A DNA stretch of 64,000 nucleotides from Pandoraea sp. GTDB lineage: Bacteria; Pseudomonadota; Gammaproteobacteria; Burkholderiales; Burkholderiaceae. The notes beneath the pieces were generated by a model. The model was not told where the DNA came from. It made no database searches and worked only from the letters and a program-made list of their open reading frames with translations. Shown here piece by piece: positions 28,389-37,647 of the stretch; within the stretch, counting starts at the first letter, position 1, and each line of letters starts with the position of its first letter. Made by a program: the position numbers and the translations under genes. The stretch covers positions 1 through 64,000 of the forward strand of contig JARLJF010000016.1 in assembly GCA_031291335.1 (NCBI GenBank), in the 5' to 3' direction.

Positions 28389-29540
28389 ATGAAAAGCACC
28401 ATGACCAAGTTGCTGAGCGCACTTGTCGCTACGGGGATGGTGGCTGCGGCGCACGCAGCCGATCTGAAGATCGGCGTGGCCGAAGCTCTGTCGGGCGGTG
28501 CTGCGCAATATGGCGCAGCGATCAAGAATGGTTTCCAGCTTGCTGCTGACGAAATCAACGCCGCTGGCGGCATCAATGGCAACAAGCTCGTACTGCAGGT
28601 CGAAGACGAGCAGGGCAAGAAGGAAGAGGCGATCAACGTCTTCAAGAAGCTGATCTTCCAGGACAAGGTGCTCATGGTGTTCGGCCCGACGCTGTCGAAT
28701 TCGGCACAGGCTGCCGACCCGATCGCACAAGCCGGCAAGACGGTGGCGTTTGGTACGTCGAATACCGCTGACGGCATCACGTCGATCGGCGACTACATCT
28801 TCCGCAACTCGGTGACCGAAGCCGACGTGCTGCCGGAGACCATCAAGATTGCGGCCAAGCACGCGGGCATCAAGAAGGTCGCTGTGCTGTACGGCAACGA
28901 CGACGTATTCACCAAGAGTGGCTACGACAACTTCAAGAAGGCGCTCGAAGACCTGAAGATCCCGGTCACGACGACCGAGACGTTCGCCAAGGGCGACGTG
29001 GACTTCAAGGCACAGCTCACGAAGATCAAGGCGAGCAATCCGGACGCCATCGTGCTGTCGGCGCTGATCGCCGAAGGCGCGCCGATCATGGTGCAGGCCC
29101 GTCAACTGGGGATCAACGTGCCGTTCATCGGCGGCAACGGTATGAACTCGGTCAAGGTGTTCGATCTGGCCAAGGGCAGCTCGGATGGCCTGTGGGTGGG
29201 TAGCCCGTGGTCGATCGAGAACAACACGCCGGCCAACACGAAGTTCATCGGCGCCTACAAGGCGAAGTACAACGTGGCACCCGATCAGTTCGCAGCGCAA
29301 GCCTATGACGCGATGTACATCGCGGCGGGTGCGATCAAGAACGTGAAGATCTCGGGCAACCTGGAAGCTGATCGCAAGGCACTGCGCGACGCGCTGCCGA
29401 AGGTCACGCACGAAGGCGCTACGGGCAAGTTTGCGTTCCGTCAGGCCACGGGCAAGAACGGCAAGCCGGCAGGCTACGATGCACAACAGGCACCGATCGT
29501 CAGTGTGACGAAGGGTACCAAGTACGTCATCGAGAAGTAA
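28389..29540 (+). CDS. livK: Branched-chain amino acid ABC transporter, periplasmic binding protein
   Basis: 383 residues. Signal peptide MKSTMTKLLSALVATGMVAA then AHA|AD, with cleavage near residue 23. The mature protein is a type I periplasmic binding protein of the LivK/LIVBP family (landmarks GGAAQYGAAIKNGFQLAADE and FAAQAYDAMYIAAGAI). Ribosome site GGAGGAAGAGG is very strong. First gene of livK-H-M-G-F, behind the structured leader and before an intercistronic hairpin, an arrangement that would favour an excess of binding protein. Natural ligand (Leu/Ile/Val, or another amide or amino acid) cannot be read from sequence. Confidence 0.92.
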   Translation: MKSTMTKLLSALVATGMVAAAHAADLKIGVAEALSGGAAQYGAAIKNGFQLAADEINAAGGINGNKLVLQVEDEQGKKEEAINVFKKLIFQDKVLMVFGPTLSNSAQAADPIAQAGKTVAFGTSNTADGITSIGDYIFRNSVTEADVLPETIKIAAKHAGIKKVAVLYGNDDVFTKSGYDNFKKALEDLKIPVTTTETFAKGDVDFKAQLTKIKASNPDAIVLSALIAEGAPIMVQARQLGINVPFIGGNGMNSVKVFDLAKGSSDGLWVGSPWSIENNTPANTKFIGAYKAKYNVAPDQFAAQAYDAMYIAAGAIKNVKISGNLEADRKALRDALPKVTHEGATGKFAFRQATGKNGKPAGYDAQQAPIVSVTKGTKYVIEK

Positions 29541-29569
29541 GCAGCCCGGCAGTACTTGAAGAAGTCCGC

Positions 29570-29601
29570 ATGGGCGTAGAGCTGAAAGGCGCTACGCCCA
29601 T
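29570..29601 (+). promoter_or_regulatory. Intercistronic hairpin between livK and livH
   Basis: Perfect 10-bp arms ATGGGCGTAG (29570-29579) and CTACGCCCAT (29592-29601), 12-base loop, no T-run. Position just after the binding-protein gene suggests partial termination or mRNA 3'-end protection, common in ABC import operons. Confidence 0.6.
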
Positions 29602-29670
29602 CGGCGTTTCTGGCGCACGCCGTACCCCCTTGCGGCGCGCGCCTCCGTCCCTCAGGCTGGAATACACACC

Positions 29671-30552
29671 ATGCTGGAACAGCAACTCGTCAACGCGCTC
29701 TCCCTCGGGTGCGTGTACGCCTTGTTCGCGCTCGGGTTCACACTCGTGTTCGGCATCCTCGGCGTCATCAATCTTTCGCACGGCGCGGTCTTCATGGTCG
29801 GTGCCTATGCGGCACTGCAAGCCGTTGTGCGTCTTCATCTGCCGCTGTGGGCGGGCGTCTTGACGGCGGTCATCGTCGCCGGTCTGCTTGGCCTGCTCAT
29901 CGACGTGCTGGTGCTCAAGCCGTTGCGCAAACGCGGCGCGCCTCACCTGATTCCGATGATCGCCACCATTGGCGTGGGCATTCTGCTCAACAACGGTATT
30001 CAAGGCATTTTCGGTGCGGAGAACCTGCGTTTCCCGTACGACGTCGTGTCGCAGGAGACCCTGACGGTCGCCGGCGTGCACATGACCGTGCTCGAACTCG
30101 CGATCATCTTCATCTCGTTTGCGCTCATGGCCGTGCTCATCACCACGATCAAGAGGACGCAACTGGGTCGCGCGCTGCGCGCCATCGCCGAATCGCCGAA
30201 GGCGGCCTATCTGCTCGGGATCAACGTCGAGGGCCTGTTCCTGGCGACGTCGTTCGCTGCGGCAGGTCTGGGCGGCATGGCGGGTGTGCTGATCGGGCTG
30301 TACTCCAATGCGGTGTTCCCGCTAATGGGGCAACCGATGCTGCACAAGGGTATCGCGGTGATCATTCTGGGCGGTATGGGCGACATCCGTGGCGCGATGA
30401 TCGGTGGCTTGTTCCTTGGCTTTGCCGAGGTCATGTCGGTCGCGTACATCGGTTCGAACATGCGCGACGCCGTGGCGTTCGGCCTGCTGTTCCTGATCCT
30501 GCTGGTGCGTCCGCAGGGGTTGTTCGGCAAAGTGCTCGAACGCAAAGCGTAA
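29671..30552 (+). CDS. livH: Branched-chain amino acid ABC transporter permease LivH
   Basis: 293 residues, about eight membrane helices. Starts MLEQQLVNALSLGCVYALFA, the usual LivH N-terminus. Contains LGVINLSHGAVFMVGAYAAL and the coupling-loop region LGRALRAIAESPKAAYLLGI, where it would contact the ATPases. Forms a heteromeric channel with LivM. 130 bp after livK, across the hairpin, and 13 bp before livM. Confidence 0.95.
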   Translation: MLEQQLVNALSLGCVYALFALGFTLVFGILGVINLSHGAVFMVGAYAALQAVVRLHLPLWAGVLTAVIVAGLLGLLIDVLVLKPLRKRGAPHLIPMIATIGVGILLNNGIQGIFGAENLRFPYDVVSQETLTVAGVHMTVLELAIIFISFALMAVLITTIKRTQLGRALRAIAESPKAAYLLGINVEGLFLATSFAAAGLGGMAGVLIGLYSNAVFPLMGQPMLHKGIAVIILGGMGDIRGAMIGGLFLGFAEVMSVAYIGSNMRDAVAFGLLFLILLVRPQGLFGKVLERKA

Positions 30553-30565
30553 TCACGGGGGCGCA

Positions 30566-31441
30566 ATGGACTGGTTCAATAATTTCTGGGCGGTTTACAG
30601 CAATCTGGTGCTGACTCTTGGCACCAACGCGCTGCTGGCCCTGTCGATCTACCTCACGCTCTCGTGCGGCATGCTGGCGATGGCCAATGCGGCGTTCATG
30701 GGCATTGGCGCGTACACTGCGGCGTTGCTCACCATGAACTACGACACACCGTTTGCGGTGTCGCTCGCGGGCGGCATGGCCGCGCCGGCGCTCGTCGCGT
30801 TCATCATCGGCAAGCCGACGCTGCGTCTGTCGGGCGTGTATCTGGCGATGGCGACGCTCGGCTTCGGTGAAGTCGTGCGCGTGTTGATTCTGAATACCGA
30901 AGACCTGACCGGCGGTGCGCTGGGCTTGAACGGCATTCCGCAGCTTACGCAGTGGTGGCACGTTGCCGGTGCCGTCGTGATCGCTCTTGCCGTGCTGTGG
31001 CGTCTGCGTCGTTCCAAGGTTGGCCGTGCTTTCGAAGCCATCAAGGAAGACGAGACGGCGGCGGGCCTCATGGGCATCAACGTCACGGGTTACAAGATGC
31101 TCGCGTTCGTGCTGGGCGCTGTGCTTGCCGGATTGGCAGGGGCGCTCAATGCGCATCTGACGTTCTTCATCGGACCGAACGAATTCGGTTTCGACCGTGG
31201 CGTCGAGATTCTCACGATGGCGATTCTTGGCGGTATCAACGGACTGGTCGGCCCGGTACTGGGCAGCACCATTCTGACGTTGTTGCCTGAGTTGCTGCGC
31301 GCATTCAACGACTTCCGCCTTGTGGTCAACGGCCTGATCCTGGTGCTGATCGTGCTGTTCCTGCCCAAGGGTATCTGGGATCCGATGCGATTTCGGCGTT
31401 GGTTCCGTGCCGACAAGGCGCGTTCGGCCTCTTCCACGTAA
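30566..31441 (+). CDS. livM: Branched-chain amino acid ABC transporter permease LivM
   Basis: 291 residues, about eight to nine membrane helices. Landmarks LSCGMLAMANAAFMGIGAYT, GEVVRVLILNTEDLTGGALG, and the coupling helix VGRAFEAIKEDETAAGLMGI. It lacks the long N-terminal extension of E. coli LivM, as is usual in many betaproteobacterial homologues. Partner of LivH in the membrane channel. 13 bp after livH and 18 bp before livG. Confidence 0.95.
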   Translation: MDWFNNFWAVYSNLVLTLGTNALLALSIYLTLSCGMLAMANAAFMGIGAYTAALLTMNYDTPFAVSLAGGMAAPALVAFIIGKPTLRLSGVYLAMATLGFGEVVRVLILNTEDLTGGALGLNGIPQLTQWWHVAGAVVIALAVLWRLRRSKVGRAFEAIKEDETAAGLMGINVTGYKMLAFVLGAVLAGLAGALNAHLTFFIGPNEFGFDRGVEILTMAILGGINGLVGPVLGSTILTLLPELLRAFNDFRLVVNGLILVLIVLFLPKGIWDPMRFRRWFRADKARSASST

Positions 31442-31459
31442 GCGGACGGGGAATACGAC

Positions 31460-32260
31460 ATGCTTAAGCTTTCCAATATTTCCAAGCGATTCGGTGGACT
31501 TCACGTGCTGCAGGACGTGAACATCGAGGTGCCGCAAGGCACCATCTTTGGCCTGATTGGCCCGAACGGTGCGGGTAAGACGACAGTCTTCAACCTGATC
31601 ACCGGCCTGTTGCAGCCCACGGGTGGCAGCATCACGTTCGACGGCGAGAGTCTTGTGGGGCAGAAGCCGCACAAGATCACGCAGCGCGGCGTCGCCCGTA
31701 CGTTCCAGAACATCCGCATCTTCAAGGAGATGACGCTGATCGAGAACGTGGTGGTCGGCATGCATCGGCATCTCTCGTACGGCCCGGCTGGCCTGTTGCT
31801 GTCGCTGCCGGGGTTTCGCGAGATGGAGAAGCGTTCGCGCGAGCGCGCCCACGAGTTGCTTTCGTGGGTGAAGCTCGACCACAAGGCATACGACATTGCC
31901 GACAACCTCTCGTACGGCGACCAGCGCAAGCTTGAGCTGGCACGGGCGCTTGCGACAGAGCCGAAGCTGTTGCTGCTCGACGAGCCGGTGGCTGGCATGA
32001 ACACGGGCGAGAAGGTCGATCTCATGAGCGAGATCGAGAACATCAAGGCGCGCGGTTACACGATCTTCATGATCGAGCACGACATGCGCTTCGTGATGGG
32101 CCTGTGTGAACGCATCGCGGTATTGAACTTCGGCCGGATCATCGCTGAAGGCAAGCCTGACGAGATCAAGAACAACCCGCAGGTCATCGAAGCCTATCTT
32201 GGCCGCGATGACGACGACGATACGGCTGTGCTTGCGTCCGGCGCGGAGGACAAGGCATGA
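31460..32260 (+). CDS. livG: Branched-chain amino acid ABC transporter ATP-binding protein LivG
   Basis: 266 residues. Walker A GPNGAGKTT (about 34-42), the LivG-type insertion around TFQNIRIFKEMTLIENVVVG, signature LSYGDQRKLELARAL, and Walker B LLLLDEPVAGMN. The C-terminus IAEGKPDEIKNNPQVIEAYL is diagnostic of LivG, followed by an acidic tail DDDDD. Overlaps livF by 4 bp. Confidence 0.96.
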   Translation: MLKLSNISKRFGGLHVLQDVNIEVPQGTIFGLIGPNGAGKTTVFNLITGLLQPTGGSITFDGESLVGQKPHKITQRGVARTFQNIRIFKEMTLIENVVVGMHRHLSYGPAGLLLSLPGFREMEKRSRERAHELLSWVKLDHKAYDIADNLSYGDQRKLELARALATEPKLLLLDEPVAGMNTGEKVDLMSEIENIKARGYTIFMIEHDMRFVMGLCERIAVLNFGRIIAEGKPDEIKNNPQVIEAYLGRDDDDDTAVLASGAEDKA

Positions 32261-32970
32261 GCGCGCTGCTCGAAGTGAAGGGCCTGAAGGTGGCCTATGG
32301 GCATATCGAGGCTGTGAAGGGCGTCGATTTCTCGTTGCGCGAGCACGAGATCACGTCCCTCGTGGGCGCCAATGGCGCGGGCAAGTCGACAACGCTGCTG
32401 GCGCTGTCGGGCCTCATCAAAAAGCAGGCTGGCTCGATCCTTTTCCAGGGGGAGGAGATTGGTGGTCTGCCGCCGAACAAGATCGTGCAGCGAGGCTTGG
32501 TACAGGTAGCGGAAGGCCGCGCCACGCTGACGACGATGTCGGTACGCGAGAACCTTGAGCTTGGTGCATACACGCGTCGGGACAAGCAGAACGTGAAGCC
32601 GGATCTGGACAAGGTGCTGGAGCGTTTCCCGCGGCTGGCGGAGCGGATCGAGCAGATGGCGGGCAATCTGTCGGGCGGCGAACAGCAGATGCTGGCCATT
32701 GGCCGGGCACTGATGGCACGTCCGAAATTGTTGTTGCTTGACGAGCCGTCGATGGGTCTTGCGCCGATCATCGTGCAGGGCATCTTCAACACGCTGAAGG
32801 AGATCAACGCGGACGGGTTGACGATCTTCCTGGTGGAGCAGAACGTGCGTCAGGCGTTGAAGATTGCGCAGCATGGCTACGTGTTGGAGACCGGCAAGGT
32901 GGTGCTGGAGGATACGGGCCGCAACTTGCTGGGCAACCCCCGAGTGCTGGAAGCGTATTTGGGCGGCTAA
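32257..32970 (+). CDS. livF: Branched-chain amino acid ABC transporter ATP-binding protein LivF
   Basis: 237 residues. Walker A GANGAGKSTTLLAL (about 34-47), signature LSGGEQQMLAIGRAL, Walker B LLLLDEPSMGLAPI, and the LivF end LLGNPRVLEAYLGG. Translationally coupled to livG by the ATGA overlap. Last gene of the operon; followed by a short tandem repeat and a terminator at 33061-33105. Confidence 0.96.
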   Translation: MSALLEVKGLKVAYGHIEAVKGVDFSLREHEITSLVGANGAGKSTTLLALSGLIKKQAGSILFQGEEIGGLPPNKIVQRGLVQVAEGRATLTTMSVRENLELGAYTRRDKQNVKPDLDKVLERFPRLAERIEQMAGNLSGGEQQMLAIGRALMARPKLLLLDEPSMGLAPIIVQGIFNTLKEINADGLTIFLVEQNVRQALKIAQHGYVLETGKVVLEDTGRNLLGNPRVLEAYLGG

Positions 32971-32971
32971 C

Positions 32972-33007
32972 GTCCAAGCCAAGGTCCAAGGAAAGGTTCA
33001 AGGAAAG
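32972..33007. repeat. Three tandem copies of a 12-bp unit just after livF
   Basis: GTCCAAGCCAAG, GTCCAAGGAAAG, GTTCAAGGAAAG are directly adjacent, starting one base after the livF stop codon. In another frame they would read VQAKVQGKVQGK, which suggests slippage expansion. No function is evident. Confidence 0.8.
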
Positions 33008-33060
33008 AAAAAGCCCAGCCCCCACATTAAAAGGGGGGAGGCCAGACGAAGCAACTCATG

Positions 33061-33105
33061 CGGCGTTGACGGGTTATCTGACGATAGCTGGTCGACGCCG
33101 TTTTT
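33061..33105 (+). terminator. Rho-independent terminator of the liv operon
   Basis: Arms CGGCGTTGAC (33061-33070) and GTCGACGCCG (33091-33100) with one mismatch, an inner TATC/GATA pairing, followed directly by TTTTT. It lies 90 bp after the livF stop. A C-rich/G-rich pair upstream (33013-33042) might also fold but has no T-run. Confidence 0.75.
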
Positions 33106-33150
33106 GTATGGAGGGGGCGGAAATACCGATAAATCCGAGGGCGACGGTGG

Positions 33151-33223
33151 AGACGGATCGGCGCGCCTTTCTGCAGCGAGTTGGGTTTATGTCTGAGAGG
33201 CGGAAAGGGGCGCCGATCCGTCT
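33151..33223. repeat. Long near-perfect inverted repeat between liv and the GGDEF gene
   Basis: 24-base arms at 33151-33174 (begins AGACGGATCGGCGC) and 33200-33223 (ends GCGCCGATCCGTCT) pair at 22 of 24 positions around a 25-base loop. No T-run follows on either strand. It sits in the gene-free stretch 33106-33399, where I see no coding frame. The element would fold into a long hairpin if transcribed and is 177 bp upstream of the diguanylate cyclase start. Confidence 0.8.
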
Positions 33224-33399
33224 GGAGGGCGGTGTTAAGGGGTATCAAACAGGCAAATGGAGGGCAGAAGGGCACATTGGCAGAGGGCGAGAATTGGTGC
33301 ATGCTGCGGCTAAACGGTAGTCGGTAAACGGTGGCGGAGCTTCCTGGAAATCGGATGTTGCGGGGTCCGTCTGAGGCCTCAAAAATCGAAAGGGACCAC

Positions 33400-34839
33400 A
33401 TGGACGGCTTTTTGATGGAGCGGGCATCGCGAGGGCAGCGGGCATTTGCCGGTTGTCTGGCGATCGCGATCCTTGCCGCCTTGATACTGGCGGCACCGCA
33501 AGCGACGGCGGTGTTGCCTGCGGTCGCGCCTTTCTTGCCGATGTGTGGGTTGACGGTGTTCACGACGGCGACGATTGCATCGTTTCTGTTGGCAGCACAG
33601 TTTCAGGTGAGTCGGCTGCCGGTGTTCGGGCTGCTCGCGGGAGCTTATGCCTTTACCGCGCTGACGGTGGCGATGCAGTTGTTGACGTTCCCCGGCTTGT
33701 TCTCGCCGCAGGGGTTATTCAGTGCGTTCCCGACGACATCGGGTTGGATCTGGGCGATCTGGCACGCGGGTTTTCCTACGCTGGTGCTTGTTGCCATGAT
33801 CTCGCGGCGTCTTTTCACGCCGCAGTCCGTGACGCAATTACCGCCGCCGGGGCGGGCGTTGTGGGTCTTCGTCGGCCTGCCGTTGATCGTGGGGGTACTG
33901 CTCTGCGTGACCGTGCTGGCTGTCGAGTTGCCGCCAGCGTTGTCGCCGGCGACGGCGCCCGGCGACTTCTCTGCTCGTGGCGCGGGCATTGTGTTGCTCG
34001 TGGTGAATCTCGTCGCGTTGGGGGCCGTGCTGGCGATTGGCCGATTGCGCACTGTGCTGGATTTGTGGATAGCGCTGGCTGTCCTCGCGTGCGTGACGGA
34101 CACGGTGCTCAGTCTGATGAGTACCGTCCGATTCTCGCTGGGCTGGTATCTGGCGCGGCTGTTCAGCATGTCGGCACCGGGGCTGCTTGTGTGCGTGCTT
34201 GTCTGGGAGGTTACGCGGTTGTATCGCGAACTGACGCGCGCGCATCTGCGGCTGATCGAATACAGCAACCGCGACGCGCTCACTGGCATCTTCAATCGTC
34301 GTTACTTCAACGACCGGTTTCCGCGCGACTTCGAGCAGGCTCGCCGTTCGGGGCAACCGTTGTCGCTGTTGATGGTCGATGTCGATCACTTCAAGCGCTA
34401 TAACGATGCGTACGGCCACCCGGTGGGGGACGAATGCCTTGAGCACGTTGCCCTGGCTATCATGCGCGCGACGCATCGGCCGGCGGATATCGTGGCGCGC
34501 TATGGCGGCGAGGAGTTCGTGATCGTCCTGCCCGAAACCGACGCGAATGGCGCGTATTTCGTCGCCACACGCGTGACGGAGAGTGTCCGGGCGCTGGCAA
34601 AGCCTGGGCCGGGGCCGCAAGGGGTTGTGACCGTCAGCGTGGGGTGTGCGACGCATGTACCTCGGCAGGGGGATGCCACCGATACTCCGGAGCGTTTGAT
34701 CGCGTTCGCCGATGAGGCGTTGTATGCTGCCAAGCGCCTCGGCCGTGACCGCGTCCATGTTGCTGAGGAAATTCCGCCTGAAAGTGACGGGCAAGGCGGC
34801 GCGGCAGCGAATGTGCCGCGCGCCGACCTGAGCGCTTGA
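33400..34839 (+). CDS. Membrane-bound diguanylate cyclase (MASE-type sensor + GGDEF)
   Basis: Makes c-di-GMP from two GTP. 479 residues from ATG at 33400 (site AAAGGGA); a GTG at 33331 is open but less likely. The N-terminal ~280 residues are hydrophobic with about eight helices and resemble a MASE4-like sensor. The C-terminal GGDEF domain (about 300-460) begins DALTGIFNRRYFNDRF. The active-site motif is GGEEF at 369-373, and the product-inhibition I-site RPAD is at 360-363, so the enzyme is predicted active and feedback-inhibited. A low-complexity tail follows. No c-di-GMP phosphodiesterase or effector lies beside it. Confidence 0.9.
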   Translation: MDGFLMERASRGQRAFAGCLAIAILAALILAAPQATAVLPAVAPFLPMCGLTVFTTATIASFLLAAQFQVSRLPVFGLLAGAYAFTALTVAMQLLTFPGLFSPQGLFSAFPTTSGWIWAIWHAGFPTLVLVAMISRRLFTPQSVTQLPPPGRALWVFVGLPLIVGVLLCVTVLAVELPPALSPATAPGDFSARGAGIVLLVVNLVALGAVLAIGRLRTVLDLWIALAVLACVTDTVLSLMSTVRFSLGWYLARLFSMSAPGLLVCVLVWEVTRLYRELTRAHLRLIEYSNRDALTGIFNRRYFNDRFPRDFEQARRSGQPLSLLMVDVDHFKRYNDAYGHPVGDECLEHVALAIMRATHRPADIVARYGGEEFVIVLPETDANGAYFVATRVTESVRALAKPGPGPQGVVTVSVGCATHVPRQGDATDTPERLIAFADEALYAAKRLGRDRVHVAEEIPPESDGQGGAAANVPRADLSA

Positions 34840-34885
34840 CATCAAAGTCCGGCGCGAGAACGGCGCGCGAGTGCGCGCCGCCACA

Positions 34886-35374
34886 TCAAATCCGTTCGTA
34901 AGTGACGAACGCGTAATCGAAGTCGTTCGGGGCAGGCGAGTGATGCGTCTCGCGCGCCGTCTCCTGCCATTGACCGGCCGGCAGATCGGGGAAATGCGCG
35001 TCACCTTCGAAGGCTTTGGCAATCTCCGTGACGACCACCTTGTCCGCACTCGCCAGCGATTCGGCGTACAGCTGCGCGCCGCCGATCAGACAGATTTCCT
35101 CGACACCCACACACAGCCGCATGGCATCGATGAGAGAGCCGGCCACTTCACAGCCGTCGATCTTCAAATCCGGATTGCGCGACACCACGATATTGCGGCG
35201 TCCCGGCAGCGGACGGCCGATCGAGTCGTAAGTCTTGCGTCCCATCACGACCGGCTTGCCGAGCGTCGTGCGCTTGAAGTGCGCGAGATCTTCCGGCAAA
35301 CGCCACGGCAATTGATTGTCGCGCCCGATCACGCCGTTCTCGGCGCGGGCGACGACCAGCGTGAGCGTCGTCAT
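34886..35374 (-). CDS. folA: Dihydrofolate reductase
   Basis: NADPH-dependent reduction of dihydrofolate, the target of trimethoprim. 162 residues. Landmarks: [20 protein letters not shown], with the conserved acidic residue in the PEDL segment, [18 protein letters not shown], and [12 protein letters not shown]. Downstream of thyA with a 4-bp overlap, so the thymidylate cycle enzymes are co-expressed. Convergent with the GGDEF gene, 46 bp apart. Confidence 0.97.
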   Translation of the reverse strand: MTTLTLVVARAENGVIGRDNQLPWRLPEDLAHFKRTTLGKPVVMGRKTYDSIGRPLPGRRNIVVSRNPDLKIDGCEVAGSLIDAMRLCVGVEEICLIGGAQLYAESLASADKVVVTEIAKAFEGDAHFPDLPAGQWQETARETHHSPAPNDFDYAFVTYERI

Positions 35375-36165
35375 ACGGCCACCGGCGCTTTGATATGCGG
35401 ATGCGCTTCGTACCCGACGATCTGGAAGTCTTCAAAACGGTAGTCGAAGATCGAATCGGGCTTGCGCGCGATCTCGAGCTTCGGCAGCGGGAACGGCTCG
35501 CGCGCAAGCTGCGTCGCGACCTGTTCCAGGTGGTTGTTGTACAGATGGCAGTCGCCGCCCGTCCAGATGAAATCACCAACATCCAGCCCGGTTTGCTGCG
35601 CCACCATGTGCGTGAGCAGTGCGTAGCTCGCGATGTTGAACGGCACGCCGAGGAAGATATCCGCGCTGCGCTGGTACAACTGGCACGACAGCTTGCCGTC
35701 TGCCACATAGAACTGGAAGAACGCGTGGCACGGCGGCAAAGCCATGCGCGGGATCTCGCCGACGTTCCATGCGGAGACGATCAGACGGCGCGAGTCAGGC
35801 GTCGTGCGGATCTGGTCGATGATCTGTGTGATCTGATCGATGTGACCGCCGTCGGGCGTCGGCCACGAGCGCCATTGCGCGCCGTAGACCGGGCCGAGTT
35901 CACCGTCCGCATCTGCCCATTCGTTCCAGATGGAAACGCCGTTTTCCTGCAAATAGCGCACGTTCGTGCTGCCCTGCAGGAACCACAGCAGTTCGTGCAC
36001 GATGGACTTGATATGCACTTTCTTGGTCGTGACGAGCGGGAATCCTTCCTGCAGGTCGAAGCGCATCTGATAGCCGAACACCGAGCGCGTGCCCGTGCCC
36101 GTGCGGTCAGTCTTGTCTGTGCCATGTTCGAGTACATGGCGCATGAAGTCGAGATACTGTTTCAT
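35371..36165 (-). CDS. thyA: Thymidylate synthase
   Basis: Methylates dUMP to dTMP using methylene-tetrahydrofolate, producing dihydrofolate for FolA. 264 residues, identical in length to E. coli ThyA. The catalytic Cys146 is in [14 protein letters not shown]. Other blocks: [37 protein letters not shown] and [18 protein letters not shown]. Start at 36165; 59 bp separate it from the iron transporter ATPase gene upstream on the same strand. Confidence 0.98.
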   Translation of the reverse strand: MKQYLDFMRHVLEHGTDKTDRTGTGTRSVFGYQMRFDLQEGFPLVTTKKVHIKSIVHELLWFLQGSTNVRYLQENGVSIWNEWADADGELGPVYGAQWRSWPTPDGGHIDQITQIIDQIRTTPDSRRLIVSAWNVGEIPRMALPPCHAFFQFYVADGKLSCQLYQRSADIFLGVPFNIASYALLTHMVAQQTGLDVGDFIWTGGDCHLYNNHLEQVATQLAREPFPLPKLEIARKPDSIFDYRFEDFQIVGYEAHPHIKAPVAV

Positions 36166-36224
36166 AGGCCCATCCGTTTTGCCGGATTTTACCAGCCTCT
36201 GAGTGACGGTGTACTTCCGACGCG

Positions 36225-37334
36225 TCAGACCAGGGGAGCGCTGGCCGTGAACGCTACGGGATGGCGCACCGTCAGGCGCAGCCCCACGCGCTCGCCGGCC
36301 TCGTGCGCCAACTCGCCGTCCACGCGTGCAATCACCTCGCGGCCCGAGGCCAGACGCAGCGTATAAAGCTGATCGGCCCCGCGGAACGCGCGCCTCACGA
36401 GCGTGGCTTCGAATGGACTGGCAGGGTCGTGCGCGATGTCGTCCGCTCGCAGCAGTACATCGACGTGCACCGGATAGGTGTCTTTCGCCGCGGCGCGCAG
36501 CAGCTTGTCAGCCAGGGCTGGCAAGACGGGAATTTCGCCGAGTTCCAGCGAGATGCCCCCGCCGTCGGCGTTGCCGCGGAATGTGCCCGGGATCAGCGCA
36601 CCGCGTCCGATGAAATCCGCCACTACACGGTTGGCGGGCGTACGCCACAACTCGCGCGCAGGCGACCATTGGGCAATCGCGCCCGCATGCATCACGCCGA
36701 TGCGATCGGCCATCGCGAAGGCTTCGTGCTGGTCGTGCGTGACAAGGATTGCCGTCGCACCGCTCGCGCGGATGATCTCGCGCACCTCCACAGCCAGACG
36801 TTCGCGCAGGTCGAGATCCAGATTCGAAAACGGCTCGTCAAGCAGCAGCAAGGCGGGCGAGGGCGCGAGCGCGCGGGCGAGCGCTACGCGTTGCTGCTGA
36901 CCGCCGGAGAGTTCATGCGGATACTTCGTCAGCGCACCGGCCAGACCGACCCGCTCGGCGAGCATTTCCACGCGCTCCTGACGCTCACCCCGCGCCATGC
37001 GCCCGAGGCCGAAACCGATGTTCTGGGCGACGCTCAGATGCGGGAACAACGCGTAATCCTGAAACACCACGCCGACGTGGCGACGCTCGGGCGGCTCGCT
37101 CAACTGCGCGTTGGCGACTTCGTGGCCGTCGAGCACGATGCGGCCACCAGCCAGGGGCTCGAAGCCACACACGGCGCGCAGCACCGTCGTCTTGCCGCAG
37201 CCGGACGGGCCCAGCAAACAGCCGATCTCGCCGCGTGCGAGCGACAACGACAGGTCGCGAACCGCCGTGTGGATTTGGCCGGCAGCGTCGTAGCTGACTG
37301 AGATGTGGTCGAGCAGCAGGTAGGGCAGGGGCAT
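36225..37334 (-). CDS. Ferric iron-type ABC transporter ATP-binding protein (FbpC-like)
   Basis: 369 residues. Walker [13 protein letters not shown] (about 42-53), Q-loop [15 protein letters not shown], signature [15 protein letters not shown] and Walker [15 protein letters not shown]-terminal TOBE-type regulatory domain spans about 250-369. The sequence fits the FbpC/PotA/CysA importer ATPases, closest by feel to FbpC. Divergent from the permease gene 313 bp away. Iron as substrate is inferred from the partner permease type; thiamine or sulfate cannot be excluded. Confidence 0.85.
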   Translation of the reverse strand: MPLPYLLLDHISVSYDAAGQIHTAVRDLSLSLARGEIGCLLGPSGCGKTTVLRAVCGFEPLAGGRIVLDGHEVANAQLSEPPERRHVGVVFQDYALFPHLSVAQNIGFGLGRMARGERQERVEMLAERVGLAGALTKYPHELSGGQQQRVALARALAPSPALLLLDEPFSNLDLDLRERLAVEVREIIRASGATAILVTHDQHEAFAMADRIGVMHAGAIAQWSPARELWRTPANRVVADFIGRGALIPGTFRGNADGGGISLELGEIPVLPALADKLLRAAAKDTYPVHVDVLLRADDIAHDPASPFEATLVRRAFRGADQLYTLRLASGREVIARVDGELAHEAGERVGLRLTVRHPVAFTASAPLV

Positions 37335-37647
37335 CGGCGTGGGGTGGCAGGTGTCGACGCGAACCCGTCAACGGAAATAGATTGATGAAAGCGAATCGAT
37401 GGACGCGAGTCGGCGGCTTTATTCGACGGCCGGGCACTTTCCGCGTCCGGCCGCGTCAGAGACCCAATCGCGAATGCGTATAATTTACAACGCTTTAGAC
37501 CGGTGAACGTCAGCCGGTTCCCTGCGGCGAGCCAAGGAAACGAGGCGTGCGGCTACCCGCCGGTGCCAACGCGCTCTCCGATCGTCAATGCGCGGGTCCG
37601 TCCGCTTACCGATTCGTCCATTCACCGTTACCCGCCACGATTTGCCG
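37335..37647. other. 313-bp divergent region between the FbpC-like and FbpB-like genes
   Basis: No coding frame is convincing. A plus-oriented TATAAT at 37479-37484 is a fair -10 for the permease gene, though no good -35 is visible, and it would give a leader of about 155 bases. I looked for a Fur box (GATAATGATAATCATTATC-like) and found none that matches well, so iron control is not shown by the sequence. Confidence 0.45.

Noticed and set aside
37335-37647. Fur box between the iron-type transporter genes
   Set aside because: No stretch matches the 19-bp consensus well; TATAAT near 37479 is better read as a -10 element.
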